Position numbers and translations under genes: made by a program. This document shows, piece by piece, positions 10,434-18,534 of a DNA stretch of 64,000 bases (within the stretch, counting starts at the first letter, position 1; each line of letters begins with the position of its first letter). Where the stretch lies: contig NZ_MAOC01000091.1 of the NCBI RefSeq assembly GCF_001884135.1, positions 372,001 through 436,000 of the forward strand, read 5' to 3'. The stretch is from Bacillus nitratireducens. GTDB taxonomy: Bacteria > Bacillota > Bacilli > Bacillales > Bacillaceae_G. A model generated the notes under the pieces. The model did not search any database. It was not told the DNA's origin and saw only the letters and a list, made by a program, of their open reading frames with translations.

Positions 10434-10593
10434 TCATAACCCTCCACCAACATGTTGTTGTCTTTTGATTAAAATCATACAACATATAGTTCTAGTGTAT
10501 TTGTGAAAAATGTAACATTCCTGTGAAATTTTTTTAAAAAATTAATGACTTTTTCATTTGTAAAAAAGAAATGTGCTCTTTACAAATGTATGG

Positions 10594-10599
10594 TACAAT
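10594..10599 (+). promoter_or_regulatory. Extended -10 promoter of plsY
   Basis: TATGGTACAAT is an extended -10 (TRTGN plus TACAAT at 10594-10599), about 60 bp before the plsY start. No good -35 is seen. Confidence 0.55.
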
Positions 10600-10658
10600 A
10601 TACGGGAAAAACTCTTTTTACCCTTTATCAACACATTTGTATAAAGGAGACTGAACTC

Positions 10659-11255
10659 ATGGTTATTACATATCTTTTATTTATCGTTGCCTACTTACTT
10701 GGCTCGATTCCGTTTGCATTAGTCGTTGGAAAAATTGGCTATGGAATTGACATTCGTGAGCATGGAAGCGGTAATTTAGGCGGAACAAATACATTCCGTA
10801 CACTAGGGAAAAAAGCAGGTTTCATCGTTACAATTGCTGACATTTTAAAAGGTACATTAGCAACAAGTCTACCGATTATTTTCGGATTAGATGTTCACCC
10901 ACTATGGTTTGGATTAGCAGCTGTTCTTGGACATGTATATCCAATCTTTGCGAAATTCCGCGGGGGGAAAGCAGTTGCAACTTCTGCTGGGGTGCTATTA
11001 TGCTATTCACCAGTTGTTTTTGCAATATTAGCTGTTGTCTTTTTCAGCCTTTTATTTACAACAAGATACGTATCACTTTCTTCTATGGTAACAGCTGTCG
11101 TTGCTGTTATTGCATCAATTGTTAGCGGGGATAAAATCTTCATTATTGCGATGTGTTTATTAGCAGGTATGGTTATTTATAAACACCGTGCAAATATCGG
11201 ACGAATTATAAATAAAACTGAACCGAAAGCAAACTTTTCAAAAAAGCAAAAATAA
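10659..11255 (+). CDS. plsY: Acyl-phosphate:glycerol-3-phosphate acyltransferase
   Basis: 198-aa integral membrane enzyme for the first acylation in phospholipid synthesis, using acyl-phosphate made by PlsX. Conserved loops are [30 protein letters not shown] and [13 protein letters not shown], with about five membrane helices and a basic C-terminus. I use ATG 10659, preceded by AAAGGAGACTGAACTC. The frame is open upstream to 10545, but that stretch contains the promoter. In B. subtilis plsY (yneS) lies next to yneR and yneT, as here apart from the nrd/htrA insert. Confidence 0.96.
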   Translation: MVITYLLFIVAYLLGSIPFALVVGKIGYGIDIREHGSGNLGGTNTFRTLGKKAGFIVTIADILKGTLATSLPIIFGLDVHPLWFGLAAVLGHVYPIFAKFRGGKAVATSAGVLLCYSPVVFAILAVVFFSLLFTTRYVSLSSMVTAVVAVIASIVSGDKIFIIAMCLLAGMVIYKHRANIGRIINKTEPKANFSKKQK

Positions 11256-11268
11256 GATCGTAACCCAC

Positions 11269-11325
11269 ATAACGCAAAAAGAAAACGTGAAGCATATTAA
11301 TAGCGTCTTTTTGCGTTATTTTTTA
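11269..11325 (+). terminator. Terminator of plsY
   Basis: Arms AACGCAAAAAGA and TCTTTTTGCGTT around a ~23-nt loop, followed by ATTTTTTAT. Confidence 0.8.
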
Positions 11326-11363
11326 TACTAAAGAAAAAGCAACATAATTTGGAGGAACTATAC

Positions 11364-11654
11364 ATGAATCTTTCCGTAACAAAAGAAGCAGCACAATGGT
11401 ATAAAAACGAATTAAACTTACAATCAGGTGAAACACTACGCCTTTTCGTACAATACGGCGGTTGCAGTACTGTGCAAAAAGGACTTTCTTTAGGTATTCG
11501 TAAAGATGACCCTGCGCACCCTGCTGTTCAAACTCAAGAAGAAGGTATTAACTTCTTTATTGAAGGCGATGATGAGTGGTTCTTCGATGGACATAATTTA
11601 TCTGTTACATTTAATGACGGTGATGATTTCCCCCAATTTAATTATGAAAAATAA
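11364..11654 (+). CDS. yneR: HesB/YneR-type iron-sulfur assembly-like protein
   Basis: 96 aa, HesB/IscA-like fold. Only one Cys is visible near the usual first ligand (GGCSTV); the C-terminal CxC of true A-type carriers is absent, the protein ending NFNYEK-like (FPQFNYEK). It is therefore a YneR-type relative of unproven cluster binding. The start at MNLSVTKEA is set by GGAGGAACTATAC; an upstream in-frame start is less well placed. It follows plsY after a terminator and shares a bidirectional terminator with yneP. Confidence 0.85.
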   Translation: MNLSVTKEAAQWYKNELNLQSGETLRLFVQYGGCSTVQKGLSLGIRKDDPAHPAVQTQEEGINFFIEGDDEWFFDGHNLSVTFNDGDDFPQFNYEK

Positions 11655-11691
11655 AAAAGCGTGGCTTCTGCCACGCTTTTTTATTTTTTTT
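11653..11691. terminator. Bidirectional terminator yneR/yneP
   Basis: Stem AAAAAGCGTGGC / GCCACGCTTTTT with loop TTCT between convergent genes. T-runs follow on both strands. Confidence 0.92.
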
Positions 11692-12110
11692 TATTTCTTT
11701 TTAATTTCCTCATATTTCGCATACCACTCAGGATATAATTTTTTAAATGATACAGGGCGGAATCCTTCTTTTTTCGCACAAATATTCGTTGTACTTGCAG
11801 TAATGCAAAGCTCACCATCACCGTTATATATTTCATAACCATATACAACACGAAGCGGGCTCACAGTATCAATCCACGTTTTCACAATTGCTTTTTCTCC
11901 GTAACGCATCGCTTTACGATATGAAATTTGCAAGTCTAATACAGGAGAAATAATTCCCTCTTTCTCCATTTCAACATATGAAAATCCTAATTCTTGTATA
12001 AGTTTAGTGCGCCCAAGTTCCAGCCACACTAAATAGTTTGAATGGTAAACAACACCCATCTGGTCTGTTTCCGCATAGCGGATTTCAACTTCATGTTCTG
12101 CTACAAACAT
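11691..12110 (-). CDS. yneP: Hot-dog fold acyl-CoA thioesterase (YneP)
   Basis: 139 aa, 4-hydroxybenzoyl-CoA thioesterase family. YAETDQMGVVYHSNYLVWLE carries the catalytic Asp and the conserved VYHSNY. It hydrolyses acyl-CoA thioesters; the physiological acyl chain is unknown. I start at MFVAEHEVEIRY (12110), which has GAAGGCGAATAGAA upstream. The frame is open to 12158, but the extra residues are basic and unlike the family. The gene is in its B. subtilis position near yneR. Confidence 0.88.
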   Translation of the reverse strand: MFVAEHEVEIRYAETDQMGVVYHSNYLVWLELGRTKLIQELGFSYVEMEKEGIISPVLDLQISYRKAMRYGEKAIVKTWIDTVSPLRVVYGYEIYNGDGELCITASTTNICAKKEGFRPVSFKKLYPEWYAKYEEIKKK

Positions 12111-12219
12111 TTCTATTCGCCTTCTTTCACTTCTGCTACCTTGCATACATTTAATCATAATACAGTGGAATCAAAAATAAAATAAAAACAGTGAATCTTT
12201 TACCGAAAGGGGCAAGCAC

Positions 12220-13512
12220 ATGATCCAAATTGTAACTGTTCGTAGCGGTGATAGTGTTTATGGTTTAGCATCAAAGTATGGTTCTACACCTGAAGAAATT
12301 GTAAAAGACAATGGACTAAATCCAGCTGAAACACTCGTTGTTGGTCAGGCACTTATCGTTAATACAAAAGGGAATAATTATTATGTACAGCCTGGTGACA
12401 GCTTATATCGAATTTCTCAAACGTATAACGTTCCTCTCGCTAGCTTAGCTAAAGTTAATAATCTTTCATTAAAATCTATTCTCCACGTCGGACAACAATT
12501 ATATATACCAAAAGGTACAAAACGAGCAGTAGAATCCATCGCTTATTTACAGCCTTCAACAATACCGATAAAAGAAAGTTTAGTAAGTGCCACACGTGCT
12601 ATTAATCCATTTTTAACATATTTAGCCTACTTCAGCTTTGAAGCAAAAAGAGACGGCACTTTAAAAGAACCAACGGAAACAGCGAAAATCGCTAATATTG
12701 CAACACAAGGTAAAACTATCCCTATGCTCGTTATTACAAATATTGAAAATGGAAATTTCAGTGCCGATCTAACCTCGGTTATTTTACGCGATGCAACAAT
12801 TCAAAACAAGTTTATTACTAACATTTTGCAAACAGCTGAAAAATATGGCATGCGAGACATTCATTTCGATTTCGAGAGTGTGGCACCTGAAGATCGCGAA
12901 GCGTATAATCGTTTTTTACGAAATGTGAAAACACGCTTACCTAGCGGGTACACATTAAGTACAACGCTTGTACCGAAAACAAGTTCCAATCAAAAAGGGA
13001 AATTTTTTGAGGCTCACGATTATAAAGCACAAGGACAAATTGTTGATTTCGTCGTCATTATGACATACGACTGGGGTTGGCAAGGTGGGCCACCGATGGC
13101 GATTTCTCCTATTGGTCCTGTGAAAGAAGTGCTTCAATATGCAAAATCTCAAATGCCTCCACAAAAAATTATGATGGGGCAAAATTTATATGGATTTGAT
13201 TGGAAACTTCCGTTCAAACAAGGGAATCCACCCGCAAAAGCAGTTAGCTCTGTCGCAGCTGTTGCACTTGCTCGTAAATACAATGTTCCTATCCGCTATG
13301 ATTTCACAGCCCAAGCTCCACATTTTAATTACTTTGATGAAAACGGCGTACAACACGAAGTTTGGTTTGAAGATTCGAGGTCTATTCAAAGTAAATTCAA
13401 TTTAATGAAAGAACAAGGCATAGGCGGCATTAGCTATTGGAAGATTGGTCTACCATTCCCACAAAATTGGCGTTTACTCGTTGAAAACTTCACAATCACG
13501 AAAAAGGGCTGA
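12220..13512 (+). CDS. sleL: Spore cortex fragment-lytic enzyme: two LysM plus GH18
   Basis: 430 aa. Two LysM domains (about 3-48 and 52-97, each starting VRSGDS or VQPGDS) bind peptidoglycan. They are followed by a family 18 glycoside hydrolase domain whose catalytic motif is DIHFDFES. SleL/YaaH enzymes cleave muramic-delta-lactam peptidoglycan fragments as N-acetylglucosaminidases during germination. No signal peptide is seen, which is normal for spore-deposited members. AAAGGGGCAAGCAC precedes the ATG. A sigma-E-like CATACATT lies near 12144 upstream, suggesting mother-cell expression. Confidence 0.92.
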   Translation: MIQIVTVRSGDSVYGLASKYGSTPEEIVKDNGLNPAETLVVGQALIVNTKGNNYYVQPGDSLYRISQTYNVPLASLAKVNNLSLKSILHVGQQLYIPKGTKRAVESIAYLQPSTIPIKESLVSATRAINPFLTYLAYFSFEAKRDGTLKEPTETAKIANIATQGKTIPMLVITNIENGNFSADLTSVILRDATIQNKFITNILQTAEKYGMRDIHFDFESVAPEDREAYNRFLRNVKTRLPSGYTLSTTLVPKTSSNQKGKFFEAHDYKAQGQIVDFVVIMTYDWGWQGGPPMAISPIGPVKEVLQYAKSQMPPQKIMMGQNLYGFDWKLPFKQGNPPAKAVSSVAAVALARKYNVPIRYDFTAQAPHFNYFDENGVQHEVWFEDSRSIQSKFNLMKEQGIGGISYWKIGLPFPQNWRLLVENFTITKKG

Positions 13513-13532
13513 CATAAGTCAGCCCTTTTTTT
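13500..13532 (+). terminator. Terminator of sleL
   Basis: Stem AAAAAGGGCTGAC / GTCAGCCCTTTTT directly overlapping the sleL stop region, followed by more T. Confidence 0.9.
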
Positions 13533-13599
13533 CATATTGCTGTTGAAAATACACCTTTAATTCTCTCACAAAAAAGAAGAATGATAATATCCTTCTTTT

Positions 13600-13734
13600 C
13601 TAACCGTTATCTACAATTGGTTGTTTGCCAGTTTGGTCTTGCATTTGCTTCCCTTTATTGCCACCAGCTTTTTTCGATTGTGTTCCAATTTGATTTGGTG
13701 CAAAGTCTTTTGAATTCTTTTTCGGATTACCCAT
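13600..13734 (-). CDS. sspN: Small acid-soluble spore protein N
   Basis: 44 aa, beginning [20 protein letters not shown] and rich in Lys, Gln, Gly and Asn, as in SspN. These minor SASPs are made in the forespore and have no known enzymatic role. GGAGGCG lies 7 nt before the ATG and overlaps the end of a 13-bp hairpin. It follows an FbpB-like gene; a sigma-G-type promoter lies before that gene. In B. subtilis the partner is tlp, which is not present here. Confidence 0.9.
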   Translation of the reverse strand: MGNPKKNSKDFAPNQIGTQSKKAGGNKGKQMQDQTGKQPIVDNG

Positions 13735-13747
13735 TACTATCGCCTCC

Positions 13748-13775
13748 TTAACACTAGTATCGTACTAGTGTTAAG
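13748..13775 (-). other. 13-bp perfect hairpin abutting the sspN ribosome binding site
   Basis: Arms CTTAACACTAGTA and TACTAGTGTTAAG with loop CGA. The last bases of the stem (AAG) are the first bases of the AAGGAGG ribosome binding site of sspN. There is no T-run, so it is not a normal terminator. Confidence 0.7.
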
Positions 13776-13777
13776 AA

Positions 13778-13921
13778 TTATTCAGCCTGCTTAAAAAGTC
13801 TCATTTCATAACGTTTTTCAATACGTTCTTCAATTCGATCGATTGCATCACGATCGCTTAATAATTGTTGTTTATTTTCATTTACAAGTTCTTCAAACGA
13901 TTTGCGGCGACTTCTTCTCAT
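13778..13921 (-). CDS. FbpB-like small basic protein
   Basis: 47 aa, starting MRRSRRKSFEELVNENKQQL and ending RLFKQAE. It is helical and basic and matches the FbpB family of small basic proteins (PF13040 type). In B. subtilis FbpB acts with the sRNA FsrA in iron sparing. Here the gene is read with sspN from a sigma-G-type promoter (TGATTA-N18-CATACTA), so a spore role is more likely than an iron-response role. GAAGGAGAGGGTGAACAGC precedes the ATG. Confidence 0.8.
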   Translation of the reverse strand: MRRSRRKSFEELVNENKQQLLSDRDAIDRIEERIEKRYEMRLFKQAE

Positions 13922-13956
13922 GCTGTTCACCCTCTCTCCTTCACTTTCTTACTACA

Positions 13957-13987
13957 TAGTATGAGCAAACGAAAAACTCTTTAATCA
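13957..13987 (-). promoter_or_regulatory. Sigma-G-type promoter of the FbpB-like gene and sspN
   Basis: On the minus strand, TGATTA (rc of 13982-13987), an 18-nt spacer and CATACTA (rc of 13957-13963). The -10 is a perfect sigma-G match and the -35 matches 5 of 6 against TGAATA. Confidence 0.65.
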
Positions 13988-14019
13988 GATTTGCAAGAAA
14001 ATTTTATGTTTTAATACTC

Positions 14020-14064
14020 CTAAAAAAACTCCGTGCACAATATTTTGCACACGGAGTTTTTTTA
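14020..14064. terminator. Terminator after the exonuclease gene
   Basis: Arms AAAACTCCGTG and CACGGAGTTTT with a TGCA-rich inner loop. T-runs occur on both strands. Confidence 0.85.
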
Positions 14065-15018
14065 TACCATAACATTTAAATACTCTTTCAATTTTTCATC
14101 TGCATTCTTTTCATTTTCTTTATAATCATGAAGCGCCTGTAATACAAAATCATACTGTTCTAAAATATAACTTTCTAATTTCAAGACATCCTCTAAGCTA
14201 TTAAGCATAATTCGCGTAGTACCAACTTCACTTTTTAACGCCGGTTCACATATTAAGCTCGTACATATTCCCTTTACATCATCTTCTAATATCTCTGTTA
14301 ATACGTATTTCTTTCGCCCTTTTACCTTTAATCTCATAACTGGATAAAAAGCTTTTACATCTAGATAACTACCTACGTTCATACAACGTAGCCATTCTAC
14401 ATTTCGTTTATTGCGTACAAGTATTTCTCTTACCGCTTCGTATACTACGGTTTCATCAAGTACTTCCTTATTTACTTTTCGCTTCCCTTCTTCTTCAATA
14501 GCTGCACAATTTTGATAAACAGCAGCACACGTAATACAGTCATCAAATGCATTATGAGAACTTAGACGAATTCCAAGCATTCGCTTTAACGTTTCAAGTT
14601 TATGATTAGGCGCGTGCTTCATATATTTCTTTGCTAAAAATACAGTATCAATTACTTTATTTTTAGGTTCAGGCAGCCCAAGCATATTTACATTACTTTT
14701 CAAAAAACGCATATCAAAAGACGCATTATGAGCGACAATAACATTTGTATGTAAAAATGCTAAAAAGAAAGGTAACACTTCTTCAATCGTCGGTGCATCC
14801 GAAACGCGATAATTTGTAATACCTGTCAAACTCGTTATCCGGTTCGGAATTGGACGCTCTGGATTCACATACGAAACAAACTGATCTACTAGTTCATGAT
14901 TATGATATTTCACTGCTGCAACTTGAATAATTTTATCATTATAAGGGTTAAACCCTGTTGTTTCAAAATCAATTACAACATAATCTAACGGTAAGGATAC
15001 ATTCCCCACTCTATACAC
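14062..15018 (-). CDS. DnaQ-like 3'-5' exonuclease (DEDDh)
   Basis: 318 aa. The N-terminal exonuclease domain (about 10-170) has Exo I VIDFETTG (D17, E19), Exo II HNASFD and Exo III HNAFDD. It resembles the epsilon/PolC proofreading fold. The remaining ~140 residues have no motif I recognise. Stand-alone proteins of this kind act in DNA or RNA trimming. The ATG has AAAGGGGTGTATAG upstream. It lies between the fbpB-like/sspN unit and yneN on the same strand but has its own terminator. Confidence 0.88.
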   Translation of the reverse strand: MYRVGNVSLPLDYVVIDFETTGFNPYNDKIIQVAAVKYHNHELVDQFVSYVNPERPIPNRITSLTGITNYRVSDAPTIEEVLPFFLAFLHTNVIVAHNASFDMRFLKSNVNMLGLPEPKNKVIDTVFLAKKYMKHAPNHKLETLKRMLGIRLSSHNAFDDCITCAAVYQNCAAIEEEGKRKVNKEVLDETVVYEAVREILVRNKRNVEWLRCMNVGSYLDVKAFYPVMRLKVKGRKKYVLTEILEDDVKGICTSLICEPALKSEVGTTRIMLNSLEDVLKLESYILEQYDFVLQALHDYKENEKNADEKLKEYLNVMV

Positions 15019-15076
15019 CCCTTTATCTCTAAACGTTTATATTTCTTTTATCATAACATGGTGCTATCACTACGTG

Positions 15077-15122
15077 AAAAAGAAAAGGCAGAAATGGCAA
15101 CTTCCACCTCTACCTTTTCACC
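15077..15122 (-). terminator. Terminator of yneN
   Basis: Imperfect stem pairing AAAAGG..AGA..TGG with CCA..TCT..CCTTTT, then TCTTTTTC on the minus strand. Confidence 0.7.
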
Positions 15123-15123
15123 G

Positions 15124-15699
15124 TTATTTTAATTTAGCAACCCGTTTCTCCATCTCTTTTTGCGTCATCGGTCCAATAAACTTATCCTGAATAACACCTT
15201 TCGTATCTATAAAATACGAAGTTGGAATCGTAATTACTTTATACGCTGTTGTCACATCAATGTTCTTGTCCAATAAAATAGGAAAAGTAATCCCTTTTTC
15301 TTTAGCGAAATTTCTTACTTTTTCTTCTCCCCCTCCTTTTTCTGAAGGCGTATAATTTATTGCTAAAATTTCTACATTATCTTTATGTTCTTTATAGAAA
15401 GCCTCCATATCAGGCATTTCTTGCTGACAAGGTCCACACCACGTTGCCCAAAAGTTTAAAATAACTTTCTTCCCTTTTAAATCCGATAACTTTACCTTCG
15501 CTCCATCTAACTTTGTTAATTCAAAGTCTGGTGCACTCTTTCCTATTTCAATACCGTTCCTTGCGATCATCTCTTTCATAGCAGCTTCACTTTTTGCTGG
15601 CCTTTCTTGTACCACTTGATCCTTTTTACCAAACTGATCATAAGCTGCATATCCCGCTAAACAAAGTAACACTACAATAATCGTAAGCTTCCGCCACAT
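15124..15699 (-). CDS. yneN: ResA/TlpA-like membrane-anchored thiol-disulfide oxidoreductase (YneN)
   Basis: 191 aa. An N-terminal membrane anchor (about 5-22) is followed by an extracytoplasmic thioredoxin fold with active site WCGPC (C88, C91) and the cis-Pro segment TIPTSYF. ResA-type proteins reduce apocytochrome c or spore-envelope proteins. In B. subtilis yneN is next to citB; here four genes of other kinds intervene. ccdA and ccdC, which feed electrons to such proteins, are at the right end of the window. Confidence 0.9.
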   Translation of the reverse strand: MWRKLTIIVVLLCLAGYAAYDQFGKKDQVVQERPAKSEAAMKEMIARNGIEIGKSAPDFELTKLDGAKVKLSDLKGKKVILNFWATWCGPCQQEMPDMEAFYKEHKDNVEILAINYTPSEKGGGEEKVRNFAKEKGITFPILLDKNIDVTTAYKVITIPTSYFIDTKGVIQDKFIGPMTQKEMEKRVAKLK

Positions 15700-15827
15700 T
15701 TTATATCACCCTAACGTGTTTATCTTCTTATAACATAATCACCAAAATACTATATACCTTATTTTAGCTTATACGGACAAGCTTGGAAATATTCATATTC
15801 TAAATAGTTAGAATATTTTTAGTTAAG

Positions 15828-16157
15828 ATGAAATATTTACCTTTTTATCATATAATTAGAAATAAATACAAAACCTGCGAGGTGATATGTATTTTACAAT
15901 TACTTATCAACCCTTTTACTTTTATTTTCTTCACTTTACCATTACTATGTATTTGTTTTAGCGGCTTGCTATACAAATTCAAATGGGCTGCTATTATTAT
16001 TTCTTTTACTGTTCCACTTATTTTTTTCATCATCGTCTCGGGATTTGATATACACCTAACTTTACAAAACTTAGACGCTTGGATTGTTTATAGTGCTGTT
16101 TATTCTGTACTTTCCTACATAACAGCAGCACTAATACGAAGAAAACTACACAGATAG
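15828..16157 (+). CDS. Small membrane protein, DUF2651-like; start uncertain
   Basis: The frame gives up to 109 aa, with about three hydrophobic helices in the last 80 residues and an RRKLHR tail. The pattern resembles DUF2651 (YbeF/YoyI), though not certainly. The best ribosome binding site (GCGAGGTGATATGT, 15880s) precedes ATT-TTA-CAA, with no ATG/GTG/TTG at good distance. The ATG right after GAGGTGAT is in another frame that stops after 24 codons. The nominal ATG at 15828 has only weak AAG upstream. Real translation may start at a rare codon, or the start may have been lost. It is the first of three small membrane-type genes. Confidence 0.55.
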   Translation: MKYLPFYHIIRNKYKTCEVICILQLLINPFTFIFFTLPLLCICFSGLLYKFKWAAIIISFTVPLIFFIIVSGFDIHLTLQNLDAWIVYSAVYSVLSYITAALIRRKLHR

Positions 16158-16179
16158 AACTTTCAAAAAGGGGGATTTT

Positions 16180-16395
16180 ATGAATTTATTCGAAAAAATA
16201 CTTTTATATATTCTTAGTTTTATATTTTCCCCAATCGGGATTATCACTTGGATCATCTCGCTCTTCAGTAAAAATCCTGAAAAAAAGCAAGTTGGGCGTA
16301 TTTGTCTCCTTATCGCTTTAATCTCATTTATCCTTTTAGCCGGTCTCGGTATTCTTAGTTTCTTCACGATGACTACCACCACTACTATACAATAG
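16180..16395 (+). CDS. Small two-helix membrane protein
   Basis: 71 aa, two hydrophobic segments (about 5-28 and 40-64) separated by a basic loop SKNPEKKQVG, with a Thr-rich end. AAAGGGGGATTTT precedes the ATG. I do not recognise a family. It lies 22 nt after the previous small gene and 20 nt before the next, so the three probably form one operon. Confidence 0.65.
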   Translation: MNLFEKILLYILSFIFSPIGIITWIISLFSKNPEKKQVGRICLLIALISFILLAGLGILSFFTMTTTTTIQ

Positions 16396-16415
16396 TTATA
16401 GAAAGGATGATTATT

Positions 16416-16739
16416 TTGGGAGAACATCCTATAAGTAAAGAACTTCGCTATATACGAATATGTTTAGTTGTTTTAGTAATCGTTCTTTTATTTTTCAACG
16501 GTGAAAGAGTTGTTGAAATTTCTACAAATCATGATGCCGTAGAAAATGTTTCAACCAGTAATATGACACAGATCGCTGAAAATACATTTGCTATTCAAGA
16601 ATATAATCCATCACTAAGTAGCGAACATACGGTCAAAATTTTCAAATATAATCCGGATACAAATCAACCTACTCTAGTCAAAGAGTTTAGCACTAACGAT
16701 ACTGAGTCTTATACGTATCAACTTAATAAGAGTGAATAA
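16416..16739 (+). CDS. Hypothetical protein with one N-terminal membrane segment
   Basis: 107 aa when started at TTG 16416, which has AAAGGA 8 nt upstream; the ATG inside that same motif is too close to be used. One helix at about 13-30 is followed by a polar outer domain rich in Asn, Thr and Ser. No family recognised. It is the third member of the small-gene cluster and is followed by a terminator shared with the ABC exporter. Confidence 0.6.
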   Translation: MGEHPISKELRYIRICLVVLVIVLLFFNGERVVEISTNHDAVENVSTSNMTQIAENTFAIQEYNPSLSSEHTVKIFKYNPDTNQPTLVKEFSTNDTESYTYQLNKSE

Positions 16740-16772
16740 AGATAAGAGCACTATATAGCTCTTATCTTTTTA
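16740..16772. terminator. Bidirectional terminator, small-gene cluster / ABC exporter
   Basis: Arms AGATAAGAGC and GCTCTTATCT around a short AT loop. TTTTTATT follows on the plus strand and TTTATTC on the minus strand. Confidence 0.8.
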
Positions 16773-18420
16773 TTAGCATCTCTTTAAACAATGACTTACA
16801 CGTTAATAATTCTCTAGGATCCCCGCATTCCACAACAATTCCATTCTTCATGACCACAACTCGATCTGCTATCATCGCCCTCTCGACATCATGTGTGGTC
16901 ACAATTCTCGTTACATTCCCTCCTAACCCTTTCAGCATATTCCAAACCACTCCTTGATTACTCAGATCTAATCCCGCAGTCGGTTCATCTAAAACAATGA
17001 GATTCGGATTTGATACAATCGCTCGCAATAACGCCAGACGTTTTCTCTCTCCTCCCGAAAACTCTTCACCGCTTTTATGTAGTACAGTTTGAATCCCTTC
17101 AGGTAAACCCCTAATAATCGGCTTCACATTTACAAGCTCAATATTTTTTGCTAACTGGTTTTTTAAATACTCTTCCCCGAAATACATATTCTCTTTTACT
17201 GTCGTCCGAAAGAAACGAGGTTCTTGCCACACTGTAGTCATACGAGACCCATTACCATAATAAACAATGCTACCGTTAGATGGTTTATACAAACCCGTTA
17301 TTAATTTTAAAAGCGTTGTTTTTCCTGCACCACTTTCTCCTACAATAATGACGAGTTCACCAGGATTAATTTGCAAATGAATATTTTTAATTCTACATCT
17401 CTCTTCGCCGTTCTCTTGAAATGAAACATTTGTTAATCTCACTCCCATCGCTTTTTCTACATTTCTGTCGTCAGCTCCTATATTTAAAAAGCAAAAAACT
17501 CGATTTGCCGAAGCAATAGCAACTTGTGTCATCATCAATAAATCACTTGCATAACGAACAGGAAAAAATAACATCTCAATTGTAGCTAATACCGCCACAA
17601 GCGAACCGACTTCCATTTCCCCCTTCATTATTTTTTGTGCACCTATAATAAGAACGACTACATATGCGCCTGTTTCTATTACCGTTCCAACTATCCCAAT
17701 ACAATGTTGTAACATCGTCTTCTTTACTTCTGTTTTATAAGCTGTTACTGTAACTCCTTTAAATAAACCAATTGCCCAGCTCTCTTTTTGTAAACTACGC
17801 AAATCTTGTATACCTTTTACAAACTGTGACATCATCTCTACAACACTTGATTGATTTTTTTGAGCAATCCCCGCAATATTCCTTACCTTTTTTCCCATAA
17901 GCATCGGAACAATTGCACTGAAAAATAAAAACGGAGTTACCCACCATATGAACTGTATATCTATATGTTGTAGTGCTATGAGCGCACCAATAAATTGCGC
18001 AAGTGCATGAATATATTCGATTAATATAGATCCATATAACCTTATCCAGTTCGGGATATCAGAAACGACTAATGTTTCTAGCTCTCCTTGTTTTACCTTC
18101 TCGCTTTCTTCAAAGGGTAATGAAAAAAAGTGACGTAATAAGTCTATACGCTTCTTTTGTAATATACGTTGACTCGCTTTTGCACTTATATAACCAAACA
18201 CAAGTGCATTCGTCCACATCATAAATCTACTCCCCACAAACAATGCAATGTACATATATGCATCTTTTAACTCCCTCTGAATAAGATTATCAACAATTAA
18301 TCCCATTAAAAGTGGTCTAGATAAATTTAAAATGGCAGCAATTATTCCACTACATATGGCTGCTACTACTAATATTTTCTCTTGTCGTAACGGTAACAAT
18401 ATTCTTTTATACTCTTTCAT
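16762..18420 (-). CDS. ABC exporter, fused membrane and ATPase domains
   Basis: 552 aa from ATG 18420 (GGAGGGAACGTC upstream). The N-terminal six-helix exporter domain is followed by an ATPase with Walker A GESGAGKTTLL, signature FSGGERKRLAL, Walker B LIVLDEPTAGLDL and the H-loop TTHDVE. It has half-transporter architecture and so works as a dimer. The substrate cannot be deduced (drugs, lipids or peptides). The frame extends 21 codons further upstream but into a terminator hairpin, so the shorter start is preferred. It lies downstream of acnA on the same strand, separated by two hairpins. Confidence 0.88.
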   Translation of the reverse strand: MKEYKRILLPLRQEKILVVAAICSGIIAAILNLSRPLLMGLIVDNLIQRELKDAYMYIALFVGSRFMMWTNALVFGYISAKASQRILQKKRIDLLRHFFSLPFEESEKVKQGELETLVVSDIPNWIRLYGSILIEYIHALAQFIGALIALQHIDIQFIWWVTPFLFFSAIVPMLMGKKVRNIAGIAQKNQSSVVEMMSQFVKGIQDLRSLQKESWAIGLFKGVTVTAYKTEVKKTMLQHCIGIVGTVIETGAYVVVLIIGAQKIMKGEMEVGSLVAVLATIEMLFFPVRYASDLLMMTQVAIASANRVFCFLNIGADDRNVEKAMGVRLTNVSFQENGEERCRIKNIHLQINPGELVIIVGESGAGKTTLLKLITGLYKPSNGSIVYYGNGSRMTTVWQEPRFFRTTVKENMYFGEEYLKNQLAKNIELVNVKPIIRGLPEGIQTVLHKSGEEFSGGERKRLALLRAIVSNPNLIVLDEPTAGLDLSNQGVVWNMLKGLGGNVTRIVTTHDVERAMIADRVVVMKNGIVVECGDPRELLTCKSLFKEMLIKR

Positions 18421-18445
18421 GACGTTCCCTCCATTTTTAGTAAAA

Positions 18446-18481
18446 AGAAAGGGATGAAACCAATTGGTTTCATCCCTTTCC
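18446..18481 (-). terminator. Terminator-like hairpin in the leader of the ABC exporter gene
   Basis: A 15-bp stem, GAAAGGGATGAAACC / GGTTTCATCCCTTTC, loop AATT, followed on the minus strand by TTTTTAC. It ends about 15 bp before the exporter ribosome binding site. Confidence 0.75.
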
Positions 18482-18487
18482 ATAAAA

Positions 18488-18520
18488 TAAGGAAGCTAAC
18501 ATACGTTAGCTTCCTTATCA
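18488..18520 (-). terminator. Terminator of acnA
   Basis: Stem AAGGAAGCTAAC / GTTAGCTTCCTT with loop ATAC (plus strand), then ATTTTAT on the minus strand, 15-45 bp after the acnA stop. Confidence 0.75.
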
Positions 18521-18534
18521 TTCATTTCAATTAT

